Positions 6,669-14,393 of a stretch of DNA of 52,743 bases are shown here, piece by piece. The notes under the pieces are model-generated. The model saw only the letters and a program-made list of their open reading frames with translations, had not been told where the DNA came from and ran no database searches. Both the position numbers and the translations under genes were made by a program. How positions within the stretch are numbered: position 1 is the stretch's first letter; every line of letters begins with the position of its first letter. The stretch is from Gemmatimonadota bacterium (lineage in GTDB: Bacteria; Gemmatimonadota; Gemmatimonadetes; Gemmatimonadales; GWC2-71-9), in assembly GCA_003221005.1 (NCBI GenBank), contig QHTZ01000068.1, positions 1-52,743 on the forward strand. The letters are read 5' to 3'.

Positions 6669-7556
6669 CTAGAGGCCGAGGTCGGATACCTTCGGGGGGT
6701 TGCCGGAATAATCGTAGAACCCTTTGCCGCTCTTCCGGCCCGTCATCCCCGCGAGGACCATGCGCTTGAGCAGGGATGGGGGCGCGTACTTCGCCTCGCG
6801 GTATTCGTCGAACATGATCTCGGCGATCCTGTAGGTAGTGTCGAGCCCGACGAAGTCGAGCAGCGTGAGCGGGCCCATGGGGTGGCCGCATCCGAGCTGC
6901 ATCGCGCGATCGATGTCGGCCACGCTGCCGACCCGGTGCTCGACAGCGCGAACGGCGTCGAGGAGATACGGGACCAGGAGCAGATTGACGAGAAACCCCG
7001 AGGCGTCCTTCGCAGCCACGGGCTCCTTGCCCAGCGACTTGGCGAAGGCAAAGGCGCGGCCGTACGTCTCGTCCGACGTGGTCACCGTGCGCACCACCTC
7101 GATGAGCTGCATCAGCGGGACCGGGTTGAAGAAGTGGAGTCCGACGAATCGGTCGCCGCGCTGTGTGGCGGCGGCCATCGCGGCGATCGTGAGGCTCGAT
7201 GTGTTCGAGGCGAAGATGGTGCCACGCCCGCACAAGCCGTCGAGCTGGTTCCAGAGGGCGTTCTTGAGCTCGAGGTCTTCGGTCACCGCCTCGAGAATGA
7301 TGTCGCACCCCTTGAGGTCGCTGGTGTCGGTGGTGAAGCTCAGCCGCTTGAGGGTCGCGTCCCGGTCCGGCGCAGTGAGCTTCCCCTTCTCGACGAACTT
7401 GGCGAGTGACTGCTCGATGTTCGCCCGCGCCCGGCTCCAGATGTCCGGCGCCACGTCGCGCACCAGCGTCTCGTACCCTGCCATGGCGGCGACTTGCGCG
7501 ATGCCGGAGCCCATGAGACCGCACCCCAGCACGCCGACGCGTCGGATGTCGGTCAT
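6669..7556 (-). CDS. 3-hydroxybutyryl-CoA dehydrogenase
   Basis: NAD-dependent oxidation of (S)-3-hydroxyacyl-CoA, in beta-oxidation or butyrate-type metabolism. 295 residues, a usual single-function length. The NAD fold opens with VGVLGCGLMGSGIAQVAA (GxGxxGxxxA). SNTSSLTIAAMA and the catalytic-His region RFVGLHFFNPVPLMQLIEV follow, with the E of EAVTEDLELK nearby. The C-terminal helical domain shows DASGFLVNLLLVPYLLDAVR and GCGHPMGPLTLLDFVGLDT, ending GRKSGKGFYDY. All key residues are in place. It lies 7 bp after an unknown membrane-protein gene and shares the transcript with a thiolase three genes upstream. The two enzymes catalyse consecutive steps. Confidence 0.95.
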   Translation of the reverse strand: MTDIRRVGVLGCGLMGSGIAQVAAMAGYETLVRDVAPDIWSRARANIEQSLAKFVEKGKLTAPDRDATLKRLSFTTDTSDLKGCDIILEAVTEDLELKNALWNQLDGLCGRGTIFASNTSSLTIAAMAAATQRGDRFVGLHFFNPVPLMQLIEVVRTVTTSDETYGRAFAFAKSLGKEPVAAKDASGFLVNLLLVPYLLDAVRAVEHRVGSVADIDRAMQLGCGHPMGPLTLLDFVGLDTTYRIAEIMFDEYREAKYAPPSLLKRMVLAGMTGRKSGKGFYDYSGNPPKVSDLGL

Positions 7557-7563
7557 GGCGCCG

Positions 7564-8430
7564 TTATCCCCGGGGCGCCGCCCCGGGGTTCTTCGCGCCG
7601 GGGTTCCTTGGCGCCGCCCCGGGGTTGATCAGCGTGCGCAGCTCGTCCGCGAGCCGCCCGACTGCGGCCGCCGGGCCAGGCAGGGCGGCCTCGGCCCGGA
7701 GGTCGCCGCGCTCGAGCCGGTCGAGGACCTGCTCGAGCGCCACCTGCGCGTGCTCGTTGTCGCGCCGGTGACCGCGCGCGTAGGCCGCCGCCGCAGCCGT
7801 TCCCGCCGCGACCGGTAGCAGGACCCACGGGAGCAGCACTCCCAGGGCAGGTGTGAGCGCAGTAATGATCGCGCCGAGACCGAATAGCAGCGCTGCGCCG
7901 GCGGCCCGCTGCCCGCGCAGGTTGCGGACGTCAGCCTTCAGCTGCACGTGGCAGAACCCGGTCTCGAGCGGGGTCACGCTGCCCGCGACCTCGGCGGTGC
8001 GGGCGAGCGCGAACTTCTTCCCGCCCGCCCCGAAGGCGCGCTGCAGCGACGCGAACGCCCCCGCCTTCGCCTCCCACGTCGTGTGGTCGGCGAAGCGCCG
8101 CTTCACCTGGAGCAGCTCGTCCCGCTCGAGCCAGGAGCCGAGCGCGCGCTCGATCGCGGTGCGATCGCCTGGCACCACGCGGGCCGCCGTCAACGCCGCG
8201 GGCCCGGCGAGCCATGCCAGCGGCCCCCGCCCCGCTCCGACCACGGTGCGGGTCTGCTCCTCGAGCAGCGCCTGCTGGAGGTGCCGCGCCGGAATGCCGA
8301 CTTCCTTTCCCAGCGCCAGGACTTCGTCCCGTGTCAGGCCGTCGCCGATGTCGCGCTCGCCGGCCTGGAGCTCGGCGGCGCGCTGGATGATGCGCTCGAG
8401 CGCGTCGCGGCTGATCAGCTCGCCCGCCAT
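7564..8430 (-). CDS. Unknown membrane protein with a Gly/Pro/Asn tail repeat
   Basis: 288 residues starting MAGELISRDALERI; the ATG at 8430 lies one base after the slipin stop. An N-terminal helical region (GLTRDEVLALGKEVGIPARHL, about residues 35-55) looks like a small DNA- or protein-binding helix bundle that I have seen in Gemmatimonadota-type proteins but cannot name. Two membrane helices (about 190-230) lie in AAGAALLFGLGAIITALTPALGVLLPWVLLPVAAGTAAAAAYA. The last 20 residues are repeats of NPGAAPR, NPGAK, NPGAAPR, produced by a tandem GC-rich DNA repeat at about 7567-7629. It sits between slipin and the hydroxyacyl-CoA dehydrogenase in one transcript. Function unknown. Confidence 0.7.
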   Translation of the reverse strand: MAGELISRDALERIIQRAAELQAGERDIGDGLTRDEVLALGKEVGIPARHLQQALLEEQTRTVVGAGRGPLAWLAGPAALTAARVVPGDRTAIERALGSWLERDELLQVKRRFADHTTWEAKAGAFASLQRAFGAGGKKFALARTAEVAGSVTPLETGFCHVQLKADVRNLRGQRAAGAALLFGLGAIITALTPALGVLLPWVLLPVAAGTAAAAAYARGHRRDNEHAQVALEQVLDRLERGDLRAEAALPGPAAAVGRLADELRTLINPGAAPRNPGAKNPGAAPRG

Positions 8431-8431
8431 C

Positions 8432-9271
8432 CTACGCTTTGACCTTCTCGTCGCTACGGCTCTGCGGCAGGGCCTCCCCGGACGCACGTTGGGGGAGTGC
8501 AGGCGGGGTAGCGGCCTCGGACCGCTTTCCGACCGCTTCGAGGAACCCTTTGAAGAGATCGATAGGGATGGGGAAGATGGTCGTGGAATTGTTCTCCGAG
8601 GCGATCTCGGTGACCGTTTGCAGGTAGCGCAGCTGGATCGCGGCGGGCTCGGCGCCGATGATGTGCGCCGCCTGCGCCAGCTTCTCGGAGGCCTGGAGCT
8701 CGCCCTCTGCGTTGATGACCTTCGCCCGGCGCTCGCGCTCCGCTTCAGCCTGGCGGGCGATCGCGCGCTTCATCTCGGGCGGCAGGTCGACGTCCTTCAC
8801 TTCAACGGCGGACACTTCCACGCCCCAGTCCTCGGTGCGCTTGTCGATAATGTTCTTCAGGATGTCGTTGATCTTCTCGCGGTTCATCAGCAGCTCGTCG
8901 AGCTCCGTCTCGCCGAGCACCGAGCGCAGCGTGGTTTGGGCGAGCTGACTCGTGGCGTAGAGGTAGTTCTCGACGCCGATCACGGCCTTCACCGCGTCCT
9001 GCACCCGCATATAGAGGACCGCGTTCACCTTGATCGAGATGTTGTCGCGCGTGATCACGTCCTGCGGTGGGATGTCGAGGGCCACCACGCGGAGCGAGAC
9101 CTTCTGCATCTTGGCGAACAGGGGCGGGAGGTAAATGAGCCCGGGGCCCTTGGCGCCCCAGGAGCGGCCGAGAAAGAAGTAGACTGCGCGCTCGTATTCC
9201 CGCAGCACGCGCAACCCCGAAAAGAGGTACAGGAGAATCGCGCCGATCGCGGGGAGAAGGATGCCGCCCAT
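8432..9271 (-). CDS. Slipin (SPFH / Band 7 membrane protein)
   Basis: Slipins are stomatin-like SPFH proteins that form ring-shaped membrane assemblies and organise membrane microdomains. 279 residues: a short N-terminal membrane anchor ([19 protein letters not shown]), then the SPFH domain with [53 protein letters not shown] and [22 protein letters not shown] charged coiled-coil segment [26 protein letters not shown] follows, then a variable tail. Slipins are usually paired with an NfeD protease-like partner; none is adjacent. The neighbours are instead a thiolase (18 bp upstream) and an unknown membrane protein (1 bp downstream). Confidence 0.93.
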   Translation of the reverse strand: MGGILLPAIGAILLYLFSGLRVLREYERAVYFFLGRSWGAKGPGLIYLPPLFAKMQKVSLRVVALDIPPQDVITRDNISIKVNAVLYMRVQDAVKAVIGVENYLYATSQLAQTTLRSVLGETELDELLMNREKINDILKNIIDKRTEDWGVEVSAVEVKDVDLPPEMKRAIARQAEAERERRAKVINAEGELQASEKLAQAAHIIGAEPAAIQLRYLQTVTEIASENNSTTIFPIPIDLFKGFLEAVGKRSEAATPPALPQRASGEALPQSRSDEKVKA

Positions 9272-9289
9272 CTGGGATTTCCTCCGGCT

Positions 9290-10498
9290 TCAGGCGGGAA
9301 GGGCTTCCACGATCACGGCCGCGCCCTGACCACCGCCGATGCAGGCCGAGCCCAGCCCGAACCGCTGCTTCCCGAGGCGCAGCGCGTGGAGCAAATGAAT
9401 GGTGATGCGCGTGCCCGTCGCCGCGAGCGGGTGGCCGATCGCGATGGCCCCGCCGTGCACGTTGGTGCGAGCGCGGTCGAGGCCGAGCTCCCGCTCCACG
9501 GCGAGGTACTGCGGGGCGAATGCTTCGTTCACCTCGACCAGGTCCATCTGCTCGAGACGCATCCCCGCCTTCGCGAGCGCTTTGCGCGCCGCCGGAGCGG
9601 GGCCGATTCCCATGAACCTGGGCTCCACCCCTGCCACGGCCCACGCGACGAGGCGGCCGATCGGCTTCAGGCCGTGCGCCTGTGCGTAGTCCGCGCCGGC
9701 GATCACCGTCGCCGCCGCGCCGTCCACAATCCCTGAGGCGTTGCCCGCGGTGACGAGTCCGTCCTTCTTGAAGTAGGGCTTGAGAGACAGCAGCACGTCG
9801 AGCGTCGTCGCCGGTCGCATGTGCTCGTCGGCCCGGAACTCGACCGTCTCACCCTTCTTCCCCTTCACAGGCACGGGCACCACTTCGTCCTGGAACACGC
9901 AGGCGTCCCACGCCTGCTTGGCGCGCTGTTGCGAGGCTAGGGCCACTTCATCCACCTCCCGGCGCGTGAGCTTGTAGCGTTCCGCCAGGCCCTCGGCGGT
10001 CTCGGCCATGGAGAGGCCGCACTGCGGGTCCTTGAGCGCCTCCCACAGCAGGTCCTCGAGCGGCGCGGGCGGCCCGAGGCGGATCCCCCAGCGGGCCCCG
10101 CGCACCACGTGCGGCGCCTGGCTCATCGACTCCGTGCCGCCCGCGAGCACCGCGTCGGCCTCGCCCAGCAGGATGAGCTGGGCCCCCTGCGTAATCGCCT
10201 CGAATCCCGAGCCGCACAGCCGGTTGACGGTCACGGCCGGCACCTCGATCGGTAAGCCCGCCTTGAGGCCGATGTGCCGGGCACCGTAGATCGCATCCGC
10301 GGACGTCTGGAGGGCGTTGCCGAAAACGCTGTGACCGATCTCGTTCGCCGGGACGCCCGAGCGCGCGAGGGCGTGGCGGGCCGCGACGGCCCCGAGTTCG
10401 ATGGCCGAGAGATCCTTGAGCGTGCCGCCGAAGGCGCCGAACCCGGTCCGGACCCCCGAGAGGAACACGACGTCTTTGGTGGAACCCTGGGTCTTCAT
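9290..10498 (-). CDS. Acetyl-CoA acetyltransferase (thiolase)
   Basis: Condenses or cleaves acetoacetyl-CoA or longer 3-ketoacyl-CoAs. 402 residues, the normal thiolase length. The nucleophilic Cys lies in VNRLCGSGFEAI (near residue 95), followed by AGGTESMSQAPH. The CoA/His site is VEVNEAFAPQYLAVE, the second active-site motif is HGGAIAIGHPLAATG, and the acid/base Cys is in GLGSACIGGGQGAAV. The first gene of the 10498-5608 unit, it partners the 3-hydroxybutyryl-CoA dehydrogenase three genes on. A biosynthetic (PhaA-like) versus degradative role cannot be separated from sequence; no phaB or phaC is seen here. Confidence 0.95.
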   Translation of the reverse strand: MKTQGSTKDVVFLSGVRTGFGAFGGTLKDLSAIELGAVAARHALARSGVPANEIGHSVFGNALQTSADAIYGARHIGLKAGLPIEVPAVTVNRLCGSGFEAITQGAQLILLGEADAVLAGGTESMSQAPHVVRGARWGIRLGPPAPLEDLLWEALKDPQCGLSMAETAEGLAERYKLTRREVDEVALASQQRAKQAWDACVFQDEVVPVPVKGKKGETVEFRADEHMRPATTLDVLLSLKPYFKKDGLVTAGNASGIVDGAAATVIAGADYAQAHGLKPIGRLVAWAVAGVEPRFMGIGPAPAARKALAKAGMRLEQMDLVEVNEAFAPQYLAVERELGLDRARTNVHGGAIAIGHPLAATGTRITIHLLHALRLGKQRFGLGSACIGGGQGAAVIVEALPA

Positions 10499-10563
10499 GG
10501 GGAATGCTCCGCAGCAACCATCTCAGACGGCGGAATATGGACGGCAGGGGCGGGCGGCGGTAG

Positions 10564-11595
10564 TCACACGGCCCGCGCCACCGCCGCTGCGACTTCCTGG
10601 GTCGTCGCCGTTCCTCCGGTATCCGCCGTTCTCACTCCCGCAGCGAGGACGGCGCGCACCGCCTGTTCGAGCGCTCGCGCCGCGTCCCGCTGGCCCAGCT
10701 GCTCGAACATGAGGGCGCCCGCGAGAATCGCCGCGACGGGGTTCGCGACGTTCGTGCCCGCGAGCGCCGGCGCCGAACCGTGCACCGGCTCAAACAGCCC
10801 GGCCCGGCCCGGGTGTAGGTTGGCGCTCGCGGCGAACCCGAGCCCCCCGATGAGGGCCGCGCCCAGATCTGAGAGGATGTCGCCGAACAGGTTGTTCGTG
10901 ACGATCACCTGAAACCGCTCAGGCTCGCGAATCAGTTCGAGCGCGAGCGTGTCGATGAAGCGGTGCTCGGCGATTATTCCGGGAAACTCGGCGCCTATGT
11001 CCTTGAACTTCTGCTGCCAGATACGGTGCGCGGGAATCGCATTCGACTTGTCGCTCATGGTCACACGCGTGCGACCCTGCGCCTTGGCCCACTCGAACGC
11101 CGCGCGAATGATCCGCGACACGCCGGCCACGGTGTTCACTTCTTCCGCGATGTACTTCCCTCCATCGATGCGCCCGCGGCCCAGGTAGACTCCTTCCGTG
11201 TTCTCGCGAAAGATGACGAAGTCAATAGTCGCACTGTCCCACCTTAGGGGAGTCAAGTCGGGGTGCAGAAGCTTGACGGGGCGAAAATTGATGTAGAGGT
11301 CTAACCGAATCCTGAGGCCCAACAAGATGTCCCGGGCGTGTTCATTTCCCGGTACGCGCGGGTCGCCGAACGCACCGACGAAAATGGCATCCGCCTCGTT
11401 TCGCAGCTTCCTGAACGCCTCATCTGGCAGCGTCTCCCCCGTTTTGAGGTAGTGGTCTGCACCGTATGGAAAACGCTGCCACTCGAGGGCAAAGCCATGT
11501 TTCGCGGCTGCTCGATCGAGCACCGGAATCGCGGTCTCGATGACCTCGGGGCCGATTCCGTCCCCGGCGATGACAGCGATGCGATGGGTCTTCAC
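10564..11595 (-). CDS. Isocitrate/isopropylmalate-type dehydrogenase
   Basis: A metal-dependent NAD(P) beta-decarboxylating dehydrogenase of 343 residues. The N-terminus is HRIAVIAGDGIGPEVI. Substrate-binding and metal regions are present: FRENTEGVYLGRG, SDKSNAIPAHRIW, IVTNNLFGDILSDLGAALIGGLGF and LFEPVHGSAPALAGTNVANP, with the usual Asp residues of NLFGDILSD. The substrate loop LRIRLDLYINFRPVKLLHP differs from classic LeuB (L..L.LFANLRPVK). The enzyme could therefore act on isopropylmalate, D-malate/tartrate or a related 2-hydroxy diacid. No leuA, leuC or leuD is nearby. The start is a GTG at 11595 inside an octamer word array; longer in-frame starts upstream would run into the zinc-ribbon gene. 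Confidence 0.85.
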   Translation of the reverse strand: MKTHRIAVIAGDGIGPEVIETAIPVLDRAAAKHGFALEWQRFPYGADHYLKTGETLPDEAFRKLRNEADAIFVGAFGDPRVPGNEHARDILLGLRIRLDLYINFRPVKLLHPDLTPLRWDSATIDFVIFRENTEGVYLGRGRIDGGKYIAEEVNTVAGVSRIIRAAFEWAKAQGRTRVTMSDKSNAIPAHRIWQQKFKDIGAEFPGIIAEHRFIDTLALELIREPERFQVIVTNNLFGDILSDLGAALIGGLGFAASANLHPGRAGLFEPVHGSAPALAGTNVANPVAAILAGALMFEQLGQRDAARALEQAVRAVLAAGVRTADTGGTATTQEVAAAVARAV

Positions 11596-11619
11596 GGTCC
11601 CACCGTCCGACCGTCCGAC
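11593..11619. repeat. Octamer word array, unit CCGTCCGA, single arm
   Basis: Plus-strand words CACGGTCC, CACCGTCC, GACCGTCC, GACGCTC follow one another with no spacer. No complementary arm is present nearby. The array covers the 26 bp between two co-directional genes and includes the GTG start of the dehydrogenase. Confidence 0.6.
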
Positions 11620-11621
11620 GC

Positions 11622-12263
11622 TCACTCGAATCCCGTGGGGCGGCCGCAGCTCGCGCAATAGGCCCACCCCACGTCGACCTCGCTGCCGCAGGCGGGGCAG
11701 CGCAGCTCGCCCGAGGGCGGCTGCCCGCAGTGCGGGCAGAAGTTCACCTTGCGGCCGGCGGGCAGCGTCCCGCCGCAGTAGGCGCACTGCGGCGCGCGCG
11801 TCTCGGACTCGTCGAGAGCGAAGTGCGAGGGAGCGACCGGCTCCTCGTCCGCGTCGCCCGGTTCTTCGAGCGGGGCCGCCGTCACCGAGGGGGAGGGGGG
11901 GGCGTACGCCCGCTCCCCCTTGAGGAAGCGCTCCGCCGCGATGCGGTTGATCATGATCTGGGCGTCGGGGAAGTTGCGGAACAGGGCGGTATCGGGATTC
12001 GTGGCCGCCGCCTCGCGCTGCAGCGCCTCCTGTACGTCGGTCGGCTCGAGGCGCGCGTAGCCGCGCTCGCCGGCGAGGAGGCGCAGCACGGTCATCTCGT
12101 AGTCCTGATGGGTGGCGACGTTCAGCTTGGCCCGGTTGGAGCGGTAGGGGACCAGGCGCTCGTACAACTCGGCGCTCGCGAACGGCACCGCGAGCCGCCC
12201 GGGCCCGGCTTCGGCGAGGGCCTCGACGAGCCGGCCGAACAGGCGGTCCAGCTCATCCGCCAT
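11622..12263 (-). CDS. Double zinc-ribbon protein
   Basis: 213 residues. The first 130 residues form an uncharacterised helical domain (ELYERLVPYRSNRAKLNVATHQDYEMTVLRLLAGERGYARL, then PDAQIMINRIAAERFLKGERAY). An acidic Pro-rich linker follows. The C-terminus has two zinc ribbons: CAYCGGTLPAGRKVNFCPHCG and CPACGSEVDVGWAYCASCG, each with four Cys in CxxC pairs. Proteins of this form are often adaptors or RNA/DNA-associated factors, but I cannot name the family. The ATG at 12263 follows a heptamer word array that separates it from the deaminase upstream; the AACGGG words supply purines before the start in place of a normal Shine-Dalgarno. Confidence 0.75.
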   Translation of the reverse strand: MADELDRLFGRLVEALAEAGPGRLAVPFASAELYERLVPYRSNRAKLNVATHQDYEMTVLRLLAGERGYARLEPTDVQEALQREAAATNPDTALFRNFPDAQIMINRIAAERFLKGERAYAPPSPSVTAAPLEEPGDADEEPVAPSHFALDESETRAPQCAYCGGTLPAGRKVNFCPHCGQPPSGELRCPACGSEVDVGWAYCASCGRPTGFE

Positions 12264-12267
12264 GAGA

Positions 12268-12302
12268 CCCGTTTCCCGTTTCCCGTCTCCCGTTCCCCGT
12301 CA
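12268..12302. repeat. Heptamer word array, unit CCCGTTT, single arm
   Basis: Five consecutive 7-bp words: CCCGTTT, CCCGTTT, CCCGTCT, CCCGTTC, CCCGTCA. No complementary arm lies nearby. The array fills the whole gap between the deaminase stop codon and the zinc-ribbon start codon, and the last word includes the deaminase TGA. Confidence 0.75.
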
Positions 12303-12803
12303 GCGCCATTCGCGCACCCACCGCTCGTACAGCACCGGCGTCACGCCGCCCTGCGCGAGCACCTCGATCCCGGACGGGTCCCGGTACGGCTTGCGGTAGA
12401 ACACGTGCGTGACGCCCGAGTTGATCATCAGCTTGGCGCACATCACGCACGGCGACGCGCTGATGAAAACCACCTTGTCCCGCACGCTTCCCGGCGCCTT
12501 CACGAGCGCGTTCATCTCAGAATGGATGCAGCCGCAGCTCCCAGGCACGGCGGAGTCGCACTTGTTCGGGAGTCCGCGGGCGTTCCCGTTGTAGCCGATC
12601 GCGAGCACGTTCTCGAGCTGCTGGTCAGTGACGACGGTGCCGACCTGGAGGCGGGTGCAGGTGGAGCGCTTCGCCAGCTCCTCCGCCATGCGCATGTAGA
12701 CCTCGTACAGCGGGATGCGCTGGACCGGGGGCGCCGCGGCGCCGTCGGGGAGGAGGTTCAGGTGATGCGTGTTGGCCGGTACTCCGTCCTTATACACGCT
12801 CAT
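12300..12803 (-). CDS. dCMP deaminase family protein (ComEB-like)
   Basis: A zinc-dependent deaminase of 167 residues that would convert dCMP to dUMP, the substrate of ThyX, which is also encoded in this window. The zinc site is complete: the His/Glu pair in CIHSEMNAL and the PCVMCAKLM motif. TRLQVGTVVTD and GYNGNARGLPNKCDS upstream match the ComEB/DCD group, whose extra Cys residues (KCDS, SCGC) bind a second zinc. The ATG at 12803 overlaps the RNase H-like gene by 14 bp, so translation is likely coupled. An N-terminal extension of about 30 residues precedes the domain. Confidence 0.88.
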   Translation of the reverse strand: MSVYKDGVPANTHHLNLLPDGAAAPPVQRIPLYEVYMRMAEELAKRSTCTRLQVGTVVTDQQLENVLAIGYNGNARGLPNKCDSAVPGSCGCIHSEMNALVKAPGSVRDKVVFISASPCVMCAKLMINSGVTHVFYRKPYRDPSGIEVLAQGGVTPVLYERWVREWR

Positions 12804-13380
12804 GCAGCTCCCGGTCGGGGTCGTAGTCGGCGTACAGTCCGTCGCCGCGCGCGCGCTGGCGGGCGAGCCAGGCATCGAAGCCCGAGGGTACGAGCCCGTT
12901 CGAGCGTTCCTGGCGCTCGGCGGCGTGCATCGCCAGCGTGTTGGCGTATTCGTTCTTGGGGTGGCCGGCGTGCCCGCGCACCCAGCGCCACGCCACGGTG
13001 TGAGCGGCGGCCGCCTGGACCAGCTTCTGCCACAGCTCCAGGTTCTCGATCGCGCCGCCCTTCCGCTTCCAGCCCCGCGCCTGCCAGTCCTTCACCCACG
13101 ACGACATGCCCTTGATGAGATACTCCGAGTCGGACACGTACACGACGTCGGCGTGCTGCCAGCGCCGGCGCAGCCACTCGAGCGCGGCGATCGCCCCGGC
13201 GAGCGCCATCTTCTGGTTGGTGGTATCCGGGGAGCATTCGAAGAAATCCCAGCGGGCGAAGCTGTCCCCCGCGGGCGCCTCGATCAGGGCGGCGTTGCCG
13301 CCCGGATTGGGCGGCTCTGTGCCATTGCCGAGGCAGCTCTCGTCGGCGTGCACCAGCACTCGCGTCGCGGGCGGAGGCAT
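12790..13380 (-). CDS. RNase HI-like protein with altered active site
   Basis: 196 residues with an RNase HI fold: HADESCLGNG (residues 11-20), TTNQKMALAGAIAAL (about 53-67), YVSDSEYLIKGMSSWVKDW (about 81-99), ARGWKRKGG and VRGHAGHPKNEYANTLA (about 134-150). Aligned by eye with E. coli RNase HI, D10 is kept (D13), E48 is Ala (A59), D70 is kept (D84), H124 is kept (H137) and D134 is Asn (N147). Two of the four catalytic carboxylates are therefore missing. The substrate-handling 'basic protrusion' region is well conserved, so it may still bind RNA/DNA hybrids with weak or altered cleavage. It lies 3 bp after the universal stress protein gene. Confidence 0.85.
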   Translation of the reverse strand: MPPPATRVLVHADESCLGNGTEPPNPGGNAALIEAPAGDSFARWDFFECSPDTTNQKMALAGAIAALEWLRRRWQHADVVYVSDSEYLIKGMSSWVKDWQARGWKRKGGAIENLELWQKLVQAAAAHTVAWRWVRGHAGHPKNEYANTLAMHAAERQERSNGLVPSGFDAWLARQRARGDGLYADYDPDRELHERV

Positions 13381-13383
13381 GTC

Positions 13384-14142
13384 TCAGGGCTGAATCACGA
13401 CAGGGATGTCGGTATACCGCAGGATTTCCTCCGCGTGGGACACCACGACGCCGCTGGGCCGTCCCTCCTGGCGGGTCACATGCGCGCCCGCGAACAGGGC
13501 GTCGCAGCGGATGCGCTTCACCACCCGCGCGACCACCTCCCCCGGCGTGCCGGGCTCGATGTGGGTGACGAACACCACGCGCTGCAGGGACAGCGCGGCC
13601 TCGGCCTCCCCAACTACCTGCAGGCCCGCCTCGCGGTCCGCGGCGGCGTGAATGACGTGCACCGTGCTGCCGACGATGCTCGCGAACCGCGCCGCGAGGT
13701 CGAGGGCGCGCCGGCTCGTTTCCCGCCCGTCGAAGGCGATGGCGCAGGAGCGCATCGGGGAGGCCACACCCGCGCACACCACCACACAGCGCTCCGCGAT
13801 GCGAATGAGCGACGCGACGGTTGGCCCGAGCGCCTCCCCCTGGCTCGTGACGCCGTGACGCCCCACCAGAACCGCGTCCGCGGGCTTCGCGAGCTCGGCC
13901 AGCACCACGTCGGGCTCGCCTTGCCGCTCGACCAGCTCCGCGACGAGCCCGGCAGCGAGGACGCGCTCGCGTGCCCGCTCCAGCATCGCCCCCGCGTCCG
14001 CCTGCTTGGCCCCGCCCCCGCTCTCGCGCACGTGCGCGACCGTGATCGTGCTGTGGAAGCGCTCCCCCAGCACCACGGCTTGCTCGAGCGCCCCGTCAGC
14101 GCGGGGGCTCCCGTCCAGGCCCACCAGCAAGTGTGTGAACAC
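13384..14142 (-). CDS. Tandem universal stress protein (two UspA domains)
   Basis: 252 residues with two UspA-like halves. The first starts MFTHLLVGLDGSPRADGALEQAV and contains DAVLVGRHGVTSQGEALGPTVASLI. The second starts SCAIAFDGRETSRRALDLAARFA and ends CDALFAGAHVTRQEGRPSGVVVSHAEEILRYTDIPVVIQP. The first half has a G-x2-G-x9-G(S/T)-like ATP loop in degenerate form; the second lacks a clear one, so nucleotide binding is uncertain. Usp proteins act in general stress survival. It sits between a 78-residue protein (2 bp) and the RNase H-like gene (3 bp) within one tight series. Confidence 0.85.
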   Translation of the reverse strand: MFTHLLVGLDGSPRADGALEQAVVLGERFHSTITVAHVRESGGGAKQADAGAMLERARERVLAAGLVAELVERQGEPDVVLAELAKPADAVLVGRHGVTSQGEALGPTVASLIRIAERCVVVCAGVASPMRSCAIAFDGRETSRRALDLAARFASIVGSTVHVIHAAADREAGLQVVGEAEAALSLQRVVFVTHIEPGTPGEVVARVVKRIRCDALFAGAHVTRQEGRPSGVVVSHAEEILRYTDIPVVIQP

Positions 14143-14144
14143 GG

Positions 14145-14381
14145 CTACGGCAGCACCGCGAAGGTCTCGAGCTCACGCAGCCGGAACGTCAGGATCTCTC
14201 CCGTCATCGGCAGCCTTCCCTCGAGCAGCTCGTCACGCGGCCCCGTGTCGAGGCGCTCCGCCACGACCACAAACTCGGTGCCACGGCGCCGCAACGCCAC
14301 CCGCCGGCGCTCGCGCACCGCCCGCTCCAGCGCGTCCAGCGCCTCCGGCGTGAGCGTCCGGAACTCCTCGATCGCGGCCAC
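14145..14381 (-). CDS. Small conserved-looking protein, unknown
   Basis: 78 residues, GTG start at 14381 with a good AGAGGAG about 8 nt upstream, which supports it as a real gene. It begins AAIEEFRTLTPEALDALERAV, followed by a very basic stretch RERRRVALRRRGTEFVVVAERL, and ends FRLRELETFAVLP. The layout resembles a short beta-rich regulator or nucleic-acid-binding protein. It lies 12 bp after selD and 2 bp before the universal stress gene. I do not recognise the family. Confidence 0.6.
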   Translation of the reverse strand: MAAIEEFRTLTPEALDALERAVRERRRVALRRRGTEFVVVAERLDTGPRDELLEGRLPMTGEILTFRLRELETFAVLP

Positions 14382-14393
14382 GCGAGCGCTCCT

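Noticed and set aside
5608..7524. A 638-residue frame across the lipoprotein, DUF2231 and dehydrogenase genes
   Set aside because: Only the last 173 residues look like protein; the remainder is out-of-frame GC-rich translation of two well-supported genes.
12268..12302. Short repeats considered as a CRISPR array
   Set aside because: Units are 7-10 bp with no unique spacers. CRISPR repeats are about 23-40 bp with similar-sized spacers, and no cas genes are present.
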